Positions 1 through 5,758 of a stretch of DNA of 8,169 nucleotides are shown here, piece by piece (the first letter of the stretch is position 1; each line of letters opens with the position of its first letter). Both the position numbers and the translations under genes were made by a program. The notes under the pieces are model-generated. The model saw only the letters and a program-made list of their open reading frames with translations. It was not told the origin of the DNA and ran no database searches. The stretch is from Acidaminococcaceae bacterium UBA2453 (GTDB taxonomy: Bacteria > Bacillota > Negativicutes > Acidaminococcales > Acidaminococcaceae): assembly GCA_002342505.1 (NCBI GenBank), contig DDQB01000052.1:29162-37330 (forward strand), written 5' to 3'.

Positions 1-880
1 GCAGGTTTTCTTTTATGCGCGAAAGTTTACGGGAGCCGGGTATCGGTACGATATACGGCTTTTTACAGAGCATCCACGCCAGCGAGATCTGGGCGGGAGA
101 TGCGCTTTTTTCTTTTGCCAGCGTATGAATCAGCGCCAGCAGTTCCCGGTTCTGTGCAAAGGCTTCGTCGGCATATTGGGGCATAACGCTGCGATAGTCT
201 TCCTTGCTGAACGTTTCGCCTGCCTTGAAGGCGCCGGAAAGAATACCGTTGGCCAGCGGTGAAAAGGCGACATAACCTATCGTTAATTCTTCCAGTACGG
301 GGAACAGACTTTCATGCCAGCGGGCCATCATGGAGTACCGGTTCTGGATACAGGTGACGGGACAGACGGCGTGGGCTGCACGCAGATAGGTTTCGTCTGC
401 TTCGGAAATACCCCAATGCAGTATTTTTCCTTCTTTAATTAAATCGGCCATCACGCCCGCCACTTCTTCTGCCGGAATTTTGGGATCGATGCGGTGCTGG
501 TAATACAGGTCGATTACATCCACGCCCAGTCGTTTCAGACTTCCGTCAATGGATTTGCGGATCGTTGCCGGACGGGAATCCATGACGAGCTGGCGGTTTT
601 CGTGGTGCACGCCGAACTTGGTGGCTATTTTTACTTCATTGCAGATGGGCGCCAGCGCTTTTCCCACCAGCTCTTCGTTATAACTGGTGCTGCCGTCGGC
701 GTATTCTCCCACATAACACTCTGCAGTATCAAAGAACGTGCAGCCTTCTTCCGCCGCCGCGCGGATCGCTGCAATTGCGTCGGCCTCATCTGTGGGCGCG
801 CCATAGGCATGCGAAAAACCCATGCAGCCCAGGCCTACGGCGGAGACGGTTAAATCATTGCCCAATGTGCGATAGTTCAT
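1..880 (-). CDS. Aldo/keto reductase, C-terminus cut by window edge
   Basis: This is an NAD(P)H-dependent cytoplasmic aldo/keto reductase that would reduce aldehydes or ketones to alcohols. The 293 visible residues begin MNYRTLGNDLTVSAVGLGCM, the usual (beta/alpha)8-barrel opening. The catalytic tetrad is complete: Asp51 and Tyr56 in FFDTAECY, Lys88 in IATKFG and His129 in LYYQHR. PIPGSRKLSRIKEN near the visible end is the cofactor-phosphate-binding region. Family members are about 320-330 residues, so some 30-40 are missing past position 1. The start at 880 is 9 nt from the GAGG at 890-893. An in-frame ATG at 886 is only 3 nt away and less likely. The gene diverges from the hydrolase-cupin operon, and a copy of the repeated operator (988-1029) faces it. 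The family is secure; the substrate is unknown. The GCMGFSHAYG segment recalls AKR11/AKR13-type enzymes. Confidence 0.95.
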   Translation of the reverse strand, partial: MNYRTLGNDLTVSAVGLGCMGFSHAYGAPTDEADAIAAIRAAAEEGCTFFDTAECYVGEYADGSTSYNEELVGKALAPICNEVKIATKFGVHHENRQLVMDSRPATIRKSIDGSLKRLGVDVIDLYYQHRIDPKIPAEEVAGVMADLIKEGKILHWGISEADETYLRAAHAVCPVTCIQNRYSMMARWHESLFPVLEELTIGYVAFSPLANGILSGAFKAGETFSKEDYRSVMPQYADEAFAQNRELLALIHTLAKEKSASPAQISLAWMLCKKPYIVPIPGSRKLSRIKENL

Positions 881-987
881 GTTCATTATCCTCGTCTTTC
901 TTGCGGTTTCCGTGATGCATTCAATGTACTAATTACGTGCCCCGCTTTTTCGGCGTTCTCTTTATTGGGAATTGCTTTTTCCCATTT

Positions 988-1029
988 GTACAATATCAGA
1001 AACGAATAACAGTATAAGCAAAACGGATA
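988..1029 (-). promoter_or_regulatory. Operator-like block, copy C (reductase side)
   Basis: On the minus strand this reads TATCCGTTTTGCTTATA, then a divergent middle, then ATATTGTAC. It aligns without gaps to the copy at 4736-4782; over a 53-bp window that includes flanking bases, 33 positions match. The conserved parts are the distal TAT.C...TTTT..TTATA and the proximal ATTGTAC. It points towards the aldo/keto reductase. The TTGTAC at 993-988 could serve as a -35, with a weak CCCAAT at 969-964 as -10 after 18 bp. This is the most diverged of the three copies. Confidence 0.55.
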
Positions 1030-1051
1030 GTGAAATACGGTTTGATTTTGC

Positions 1052-1098
1052 TATGCGTTTTTGTTATAGCGCATTGCAGAATCGGCATTGTACTTTTT
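1052..1098 (+). promoter_or_regulatory. Operator-like block, copy A (hydrolase-cupin side)
   Basis: This block begins TATGCGTTTTTGTTATAG and ends GGCATTGTACTTTTT. It matches the minus strand of 4782-4736 at 39 of 47 positions without gaps. It lies at about -72 to -26 relative to the start site predicted from the promoter at 1088-1117, which is where LysR-type activators usually bind. It is inferred to be a site for the LysR protein encoded at 4826-5683. Confidence 0.7.
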
Positions 1099-1117
1099 CA
1101 ACGGAAACCAATACAAT
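1088..1117 (+). promoter_or_regulatory. Promoter of the hydrolase-cupin operon
   Basis: The -35 is TTGTAC (1088-1093) and the -10 is TACAAT (1112-1117), separated by 18 bp. The -35 lies inside the operator-like block and is a poor match to consensus, as expected of an activator-dependent promoter. The same two hexamers with the same spacing occur upstream of the alcohol dehydrogenase. The predicted transcript starts near 1124. Confidence 0.6.
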
Positions 1118-1129
1118 CAAATCAGCAAA

Positions 1130-1196
1130 GCGGAAACCAAATCGAATTTCTCTATAAGTTGTATATCGTGCAGTACCGTTTCCGCACTGCGCGGAA
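1130..1196 (+). other. Leader with alternative pairings
   Basis: TTCCGC (1180-1185) and GCGGAA (1191-1196) form a 6-bp hairpin with a 5-nt loop. The left arm, extended to GTTTCCGC (1178-1185), is also perfectly complementary to GCGGAAAC at 1130-1137, so the two pairings exclude each other. No T-run follows the hairpin, so it is not an obvious attenuator. A regulatory role is speculative. Confidence 0.3.
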
Positions 1197-1256
1197 GATG
1201 CCGGAACTGTTTTGGTCGGTTATAGGTTATATGTTAAAAAAGAAAGGATGAAAAAC

Positions 1257-2342
1257 ATGATGTTTAAGAAAAAAATGATGACAGCCTCTCTGATGGCGCT
1301 CGTATTAGGCTTCTCTGCCATGGCTTTCGCAGCGGACGCTCCAGCTAAAAACCCCTTTGGTCTTGTGTACCGCGGCGCTATTACACAAAACGAAAAAGGC
1401 AAGGTGAATATCCGTCCTGTGGAGTACAAGGTGGAAGGCATCAAGGTCGTAGCGAATCTCTACCTGCCGGCAGATTATGACGAGAAAAGCAGCAAACTTT
1501 ATCCTGCCGTGACTGTCGCCCATCCCAACGGGGGCAGCAAGGAGCAGGTGGCAGGGCTTTATGCCCAGCGGTTGGCGGAGATTGGCTATATCGCCATTGC
1601 CTGTGATGCCCGCTATCAGGGAGAGAGCGGCGGAGAGCCGAGACTGAGGGATTATCCCTCGAACCGCATAGAGGACATCAGCGGCATGGTGGATTATCTC
1701 TCTACGCTCCCGAAAGTGGATAAGTCTCGCATCGGCTCCCTAGGTATCTGCGGAGGCGGCGGCTACACATTGGCGGCGGCGCAGACCGACAAACGCATCA
1801 AGGCGGTGGCCACCCTCTCCATGTTCAACTCCGGCAGAGTGCGTCGGAACGGCTTCCTGGATGCGGATATCAAGGGTGCTCAAGCAAGAATGCAAAAGGC
1901 GGCGGATGCGAGAGAAAAAGAACTGGCGGGAGAAATTGTCTATGAGGGCTTCCTGCCTCCCAATTCCACTGATGAACAACTGCGGGCTAAAATGGCAGAG
2001 CTTCCCGAAAACACCCTCTACCGTGACGGCATTGAATACTATGGCTTGACGCACCGCCATCCGAACGCCACGGGGAGCTACACCACGGAATCCTTCATGA
2101 AGCTCATGGCCTTTGATGTGGAAGACAGAATGGATCTCATCAACCAGCCACTCCTGATGATTGCGGGAGAAAAGGCAGATACCCTCTATATGACGAAGGA
2201 TGCTTTTGCCAAGGCAAGCGGCACGGAGAACAAGGAACTTTTCATGATTGAAGGTGCCAGCCATATCCGCACCTATTGGGTGCCCGAGTATGTGAACAAG
2301 GCAGTCAATAAGCTGAAAGAATTCTACGGAAAACATCTGTAA
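1257..2342 (+). CDS. Exported alpha/beta hydrolase with Cys nucleophile (dienelactone hydrolase-like)
   Basis: The 361-residue protein has a Sec signal peptide (KKK, then a hydrophobic core, probable cleavage AFA|AD after residue 25), so it likely acts outside the cytoplasmic membrane. The rest is an alpha/beta-hydrolase fold: HPNGGSKEQ at 89-97, RYQGESGGEPR at 119-129, and the nucleophile elbow GICGGGG at 163-169 with Cys165 in the nucleophile position. Asp308 (AGEKAD) and His336 (GASH) complete a Cys-Asp-His triad. Cys nucleophiles are known in dienelactone hydrolases, and related proteins are annotated as YcjY-like or dienelactone hydrolase-like. The start at 1257 is 9 nt after AAAGG at 1243-1247. 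Upstream in-frame starts at 1212 (TTG) and 1248 lack proper spacing. It is the first gene of a likely operon with the cupin 46 bp downstream. The substrate, perhaps an ester or lactone, is unknown. Confidence 0.9.
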   Translation: MMFKKKMMTASLMALVLGFSAMAFAADAPAKNPFGLVYRGAITQNEKGKVNIRPVEYKVEGIKVVANLYLPADYDEKSSKLYPAVTVAHPNGGSKEQVAGLYAQRLAEIGYIAIACDARYQGESGGEPRLRDYPSNRIEDISGMVDYLSTLPKVDKSRIGSLGICGGGGYTLAAAQTDKRIKAVATLSMFNSGRVRRNGFLDADIKGAQARMQKAADAREKELAGEIVYEGFLPPNSTDEQLRAKMAELPENTLYRDGIEYYGLTHRHPNATGSYTTESFMKLMAFDVEDRMDLINQPLLMIAGEKADTLYMTKDAFAKASGTENKELFMIEGASHIRTYWVPEYVNKAVNKLKEFYGKHL

Positions 2343-2388
2343 TAATAAATGGTTGGGTAGTAACCGGCATGGTGGAAAGGTGATTTTT

Positions 2389-3285
2389 ATGAACAAAAAA
2401 ATGATTGCGGCGTTGGGATTGTGTCTGTGCAGCATCGCGTCCTTTGCGTTTGCCGACACAGGAAACTGGAAGTATCCGCCGGGCAAGGATGTGTCCAGCC
2501 GGTTTGCCGGCACGGTGTATCGCAACGATCTGATTGATCTGGATTCTACATACAATGTTTCCCAGACAAATTGCATTTCTTTTGAACCAGGCAGCCGCAG
2601 CGCCTGGCATGTACACGGCGGCATGGTGATTGTGGGGCTGGATGGCGTCGGTCTGCTGCAGATTGACGGGCAGCCTGCTATGATCATCCGCAAAGGCGAT
2701 GTGTTACAGATTCCCGCCGGTGTCAGCCACTGGCACGGGGCGGCAAAAGATTCCCGTTTCCAGCAGCTGGTGATTTACGATAAAAACTGGAAAGCGCCCG
2801 CCGGCCTGAAGGCCCGCACCGGCATGATTTCCGACGAGGAATACGCAAATCTGGAACTGGTAGAAGCGCCCCGGAAGGCAGTTCCTGCCAAAGGGTTCAC
2901 CTTTGCCGCAGAAAAATTCAATTCGCCGAACTTTAACAAACCGGTGTATCTGGGTCGGACTGTAACAACACCGAATGCGGCGGGCGCGCCTGCATATTCC
3001 TATGTGTTCTTCCCCAAAGGCGTTTACAACAAATGGCATATGCACGGGGAAGGGCAGATCTTGATCGCAACTGACGGAATCGGTCTGCACCAGATGCGCA
3101 ACGGCGAGATACAAGTGATGCGGCCCGGCGATGTGGCCTACTGCCCGCCGGGGGAAACCCACTGGCACGGCGCCGCGCCTGACAGCAGCTTTGCCCATCT
3201 GGCCGTGAGCCCGGCAGGAAAGCATACGGTAGAGTGGTACGACTTCCTGGATAAAAAGGAATACAAAAAGGCAGCGGTGAAATAA
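2389..3285 (+). CDS. Exported two-domain cupin (hydroxynitrile-lyase/TM1459-like)
   Basis: The 298-residue protein has a signal peptide cleaved probably after residue 22 (FAFA|D) and two cupin barrels. Domain 1 (about 55-130) has WHVH with His74 and His76, and HWHGA with His114. Domain 2 (about 195-275) has WHMHGEGQ with His217, His219 and Gln223, and THWHGA with His258. The His-x-His, Gln four residues on, and distal His of domain 2 match the Mn-binding set of bacterial cupin hydroxynitrile lyases. Domain 1 has Val80 where Gln or Glu is expected. Such cupins often sit near carboxymuconolactone decarboxylase, reductase and flavoprotein genes. The start at 2389 follows AAAGG (2376-2380) by 8 nt; an upstream in-frame start at 2353 would put 12 residues ahead of the signal peptide. 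No terminator separates it from the hydrolase. The catalytic activity is not predictable. Confidence 0.9.
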   Translation: MNKKMIAALGLCLCSIASFAFADTGNWKYPPGKDVSSRFAGTVYRNDLIDLDSTYNVSQTNCISFEPGSRSAWHVHGGMVIVGLDGVGLLQIDGQPAMIIRKGDVLQIPAGVSHWHGAAKDSRFQQLVIYDKNWKAPAGLKARTGMISDEEYANLELVEAPRKAVPAKGFTFAAEKFNSPNFNKPVYLGRTVTTPNAAGAPAYSYVFFPKGVYNKWHMHGEGQILIATDGIGLHQMRNGEIQVMRPGDVAYCPPGETHWHGAAPDSSFAHLAVSPAGKHTVEWYDFLDKKEYKKAAVK

Positions 3286-3345
3286 ATACTGTTCTGTATA
3301 AGTTGTCTTCTTCAAAACGATTTGTAAACGCAACTTAAATTGAAA

Positions 3346-3402
3346 AACGCTCTGCGTGATGTGAAACAAACAGAAACGGGTTTCACAAACATGCAGAGCG
3401 TT
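3346..3402. terminator. Bidirectional intrinsic terminator
   Basis: The outer arms AACGCTCTGC (3346-3355) and GCAGAGCGTT (3393-3402) pair perfectly. An inner 7-bp stem, GTGAAAC (3361-3367) with GTTTCAC (3380-3386), is nested inside. TTATTTTTAC follows on the plus strand. On the minus strand the stem is followed by TTTCAATTT, so it can end both the cupin and the converging alcohol dehydrogenase transcripts. Confidence 0.85.
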
Positions 3403-3486
3403 ATTTTTACTTCTTATTTTTTTTGCAAAATGGCAGAGATGTTTTAAAGATTTCAACAGCAGTACAGAAACGAATACATCGTCTTG

Positions 3487-4656
3487 TTAATACGCCGATG
3501 CGAAAATTTCCCGGATGTCTTCCCGGGTCAGCCTGCGGTAGCTGCCGGGGGATAGGAAGCAGGTGTCGGCAATTTCTTCCGCCTGTTGTTTGTCTGTTAC
3601 GCCCAGTTCCCACAGGGTGGTGGGCAGGCCGATTTCCTTAATAAAATCTGCCAGGGCGTCAATCCCCGCCAATGCCAGCTCTTCATCGGTTTTTCCTGTT
3701 GGATCGATGCCCCATACGTTTGTGGCGAAGCGTACGAATTTGGGCAGGCCGTCCTTATAAATGTGACGGTAGTAGGGCGGATGCAGTACGGCCAGGCCGC
3801 AACCGTGGTTGCAGTCTGTGTACGCGCCGAGCTGATGCTCCATCAGGTGGCACTCGAAGTCGGTCTTTTTGCCTAATTTCAGCACGCGGTTTTCTGCCAT
3901 GGTAGAGGCCCATACCAGATTGCTGCGGGCTGTGTAGTCATCCGGAGCGGCGATCGCTTTGCGCAGATCGCGGATGACGCCCCGCATCAGGACTTCATTG
4001 ATATCGTCGGATACGTTGTCCTCATTAGGAAGGCTGAAATAGATTTCCATCATGTGGGACAGGGAATCAAAGCTGCCGGAAACCATCTGTTTCTTCGGCA
4101 CGCTGTAGGTGTACAGTGGATCAAGCAGCGCAAACTGTGCGTTCAGCGCCGGATAGTCGCGGCCGGTTTTAATCTTCATGATTTCGTTGGTAATGACGGC
4201 GCCGCCGTTCATTTCGCTGCCGGTACCGGTCACAGTCATGACGATGCCCAGTGGGACAAGAGAGACAGAAACGGTTCCGGCTTTCATCCAGAAATCATCC
4301 CAGACGTCCCCATCGTATACGGCGGCCAGTGAGATTGCTTTGCAGCAGTCCATGACGGAGCCGCCGCCCACGGCCAGGATCAGGTCGATCTGTTTTTCTT
4401 TTGCAAGCTTTGCGCCTTCCAGCACTTTGGTGTAAACCGGGTTGGACATAATGCCGGAAAACTCCGTCACGGTTTTTCCCGCCGCTTTTAAAATTTCCTT
4501 AATTTCTTCATAAATTCCGTTGCGTTTAATGGAGCCTCCGCCGTAAGCAAGCATCACGTTTTCGCCGTACTGTTTCAGAACGTCCGGCAGGTACTGACTG
4601 ACACAGCCTTTGCCGAAGTATGCCTTTGTCGAATTCTCAAAAATAAAATTTTCCAT
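3487..4656 (-). CDS. Iron-containing alcohol dehydrogenase, YqhD/BDH type
   Basis: The 389-residue cytoplasmic enzyme interconverts aldehydes and alcohols with NAD(P)H. In this family it usually works as a broad aldehyde reductase. The N-terminus MENFIFENSTKAYFGKGC, the GGGS at 39-42 and the AVGGGSVMD at 95-103 form the Rossmann-like cofactor site. The metal ligands appear to be Asp197, His201, His270 and His284. Their spacing equals that of E. coli YqhD Asp194, His198, His267 and His281, which supports this subgroup over propanediol-oxidoreductase types. The length is typical. The start at 4656 has GGAGGA (4668-4663) 6 nt upstream; in-frame extension to 4752 would run through the promoter. 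The gene diverges from the LysR gene and shares an operator region with it. A small hairpin (4687-4705) lies in its leader. NADPH versus NADH preference cannot be fixed from sequence alone. Confidence 0.95.
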   Translation of the reverse strand: MENFIFENSTKAYFGKGCVSQYLPDVLKQYGENVMLAYGGGSIKRNGIYEEIKEILKAAGKTVTEFSGIMSNPVYTKVLEGAKLAKEKQIDLILAVGGGSVMDCCKAISLAAVYDGDVWDDFWMKAGTVSVSLVPLGIVMTVTGTGSEMNGGAVITNEIMKIKTGRDYPALNAQFALLDPLYTYSVPKKQMVSGSFDSLSHMMEIYFSLPNEDNVSDDINEVLMRGVIRDLRKAIAAPDDYTARSNLVWASTMAENRVLKLGKKTDFECHLMEHQLGAYTDCNHGCGLAVLHPPYYRHIYKDGLPKFVRFATNVWGIDPTGKTDEELALAGIDALADFIKEIGLPTTLWELGVTDKQQAEEIADTCFLSPGSYRRLTREDIREIFASAY

Positions 4657-4716
4657 GTTAGTTCCTCCCTTGACGTTGCACAGGTGCAAAGCCTTCTGGC
4701 CTTTGTTTACAGTTCT

Positions 4717-4746
4717 ATTGTAGAGTTTGCGGAGAAAAAAGTACAA
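4717..4746 (-). promoter_or_regulatory. Promoter of the alcohol dehydrogenase
   Basis: On the minus strand the -35 is TTGTAC (4746-4741) and the -10 is TACAAT (4722-4717), 18 bp apart. Hexamers and spacing are the same as at 1088-1117. The -35 overlaps the proximal end of the operator-like block. Transcription would start near 4710, giving a leader of about 54 nt. Confidence 0.6.
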
Positions 4747-4782
4747 TACCAATCCTGCAATGTGTTATAATAAAATTGCATA
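4736..4782 (-). promoter_or_regulatory. Operator-like block, copy B (dehydrogenase/LysR intergenic)
   Basis: On the minus strand the block starts TATGCAATTTTATTATAAC and ends GGTATTGTACTTTTT. It matches the copy at 1052-1098 at 39 of 47 positions. It holds the inverted repeat TGCAAT/ATTGCA. Its place between a LysR gene and a divergent target is the classic site for LysR-type control. The plus-strand TATAAT at 4766-4771, a candidate -10 for the LysR gene, lies inside it. Confidence 0.7.
4766..4771 (+). promoter_or_regulatory. Candidate -10 of the LysR gene
   Basis: TATAAT is a perfect -10 hexamer, 54 bp upstream of the LysR start codon and inside operator copy B. No good -35 stands 17-18 bp upstream (TACAAT or ACAATA only). 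Binding of the regulator here would be expected to block its own transcription. Confidence 0.4.
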
Positions 4783-4825
4783 GTGAGAAACGGGAACCCA
4801 GGATTGTTTCAGGAGGGAATTCATC

Positions 4826-5683
4826 ATGATTGAATTGGCGCAGCTCCGGCATCTGGCAGCGTTCCATCAGTCTGGCACGCTGTCTCAGGCAGCAGAGGAG
4901 CTTCATATTTCCCAGCCGGCATTAAGCCGTTCTATGCAGAAGCTGGAAGAAGAACTGCAGGTGCCGTTGTTTGAACGGCAGAAAAATAAATTACGCTTGA
5001 ACGCAAACGGTCAGATGGCGGTAGAACATGCTCAGCGTATTTTAGAAGATGTGAAGGAAATGGCGGAACAGGTACGGGCTTTGGACCGCCGCAGCCGTAC
5101 CATCGCGTTGGGCAATTGCGCTCCCGCCCCCGGCTGGTCAGCTGTGCCGGTGCTTTCCAATTTATATCCTGGGATGACCATTTCTTCGGAAGTACAGGAG
5201 ATTCCGCAACTGATTGACGGTTTGCGGGACGGAACTTATCAGATCATCACGCTTCCGTATGCGCTGGCGGACGAAGCCTTTTATTGCCAGGCTGCACAAA
5301 AGGAAACGCTGTTCCTTTGCCTGTCGCCAAAGCACCCCTGTGCACAAAAAGTCGAAACCGGGATGAACCTGGAAGAAATCGACGGAGAGACGGTGCTCCT
5401 GTTTTCCACGCTGGGCTTCTGGCATTCCGTTCATGTTAAGTTGATGCCCCATTCCCGTTTTTTAATTCAGCACGACCGGGATACATTCAGCGAGCTGGTG
5501 AATACCACCATGCTGCCATCTTTTATGACGAATCTTTCGGTAAAATATTTCGGGAAAAACAATGACCGGGTGCTGGTTCCCCTGTTGAACCCGGAGGCCA
5601 GCGTTACTTTCCATTTCCTTTGCCTTAAAGAGAATTACAAAAAGCTGAAACCGTTTTTCCGGCAGTTGCCAAAGGGTGAATAG
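4826..5683 (+). CDS. LysR-type transcriptional regulator
   Basis: The 285-residue protein is of normal length for a LysR regulator. The N-terminal winged helix-turn-helix spans about residues 3-62, with the recognition region TLSQAAEELHISQPALSRSM at 18-37 and the LFERQKNKLRLNANG wing. A linker helix (about 63-88) leads to a periplasmic-binding-protein-like effector domain from about 92. That domain opens with IALGNCAPAP, placing Cys98 where LysR proteins commonly have an effector-contacting residue. An AGGAGG (4811-4816) 9 nt before the ATG fixes the start. It is divergent from the alcohol dehydrogenase and is probably the activator of the three operator-bearing units, while repressing itself. 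The inducer is unknown. GxCAPAP is, as I recall it, a recurring motif in a clostridial LysR subgroup. Confidence 0.95.
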   Translation: MIELAQLRHLAAFHQSGTLSQAAEELHISQPALSRSMQKLEEELQVPLFERQKNKLRLNANGQMAVEHAQRILEDVKEMAEQVRALDRRSRTIALGNCAPAPGWSAVPVLSNLYPGMTISSEVQEIPQLIDGLRDGTYQIITLPYALADEAFYCQAAQKETLFLCLSPKHPCAQKVETGMNLEEIDGETVLLFSTLGFWHSVHVKLMPHSRFLIQHDRDTFSELVNTTMLPSFMTNLSVKYFGKNNDRVLVPLLNPEASVTFHFLCLKENYKKLKPFFRQLPKGE

Positions 5684-5684
5684 C

Positions 5685-5712
5685 AGATGTCGTGAACAGT
5701 TTCACAATGTCT
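5685..5712 (+). terminator. Weak hairpin after the LysR gene
   Basis: GTGAA (5692-5696) pairs with TTCAC (5701-5705) around a 4-nt loop. The pairing extends imperfectly to AGA (5685-5687) with TCT (5710-5712). The T-run after it is short, so termination would be weak. It could equally be a minor operator. Confidence 0.25.
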
Positions 5713-5758
5713 TTGCAATAGAAATTACAGTTTTTTGAATAGAAAGCAGGAATACCAC

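Larger units (their letters stand above)
887..1256. promoter_or_regulatory. Divergent control region between reductase and hydrolase-cupin operon
   Basis: This 370-bp gap holds no convincing gene. It contains two back-to-back copies of the repeated operator-like block, 988-1029 facing left and 1052-1098 facing right. It also holds a promoter at 1088-1117 and a leader of about 130 nt before the hydrolase. The octamer CGGAAACC occurs at 1102-1109 and 1131-1138 on the plus strand and at 905-912 on the minus strand. Short ORFs through the region lack ribosome binding sites and resemble no known protein. Confidence 0.75.

Noticed and set aside
494..853. 119-codon plus-strand frame inside the reductase
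   Set aside because: It is antisense to a reductase with a full catalytic tetrad and has no family resemblance.
972..1251. Short plus-strand frames in the control region, one sharing the peptide HCRIGIVLF with a minus-strand frame near 4715-4906
   Set aside because: The shared peptide is the translation of the repeated operator-like block. It reflects DNA-level conservation; ribosome binding sites are absent.
2343..2388. Possible terminator or promoter between the hydrolase and cupin
   Set aside because: The 46-bp gap has no stable stem with a T-run and no good promoter hexamers, so co-transcription is the simpler reading.
1740..2693. 317-codon open frame on the minus strand, antisense to the hydrolase and cupin
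   Set aside because: It spans two well-supported plus-strand genes with signal peptides and catalytic motifs. Its translation has no recognisable domain and is rich in His, Arg and Cys in the way of shadow frames, and no ribosome binding site was seen.
2704..3456. 250-codon open frame on the minus strand over the cupin and the terminator
   Set aside because: It begins beyond the bidirectional terminator, crosses its hairpin and runs antisense to the cupin. The translation has no recognisable domain.
4054..4435. Plus-strand frames of 85-92 codons inside the alcohol dehydrogenase
   Set aside because: They are shadows of a strongly supported minus-strand gene.
988..4782. The repeated block as a mobile-element end or integration repeat
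   Set aside because: All copies sit in promoter position with orientation matched to the downstream gene, and there is no transposase, target duplication or other element sequence.
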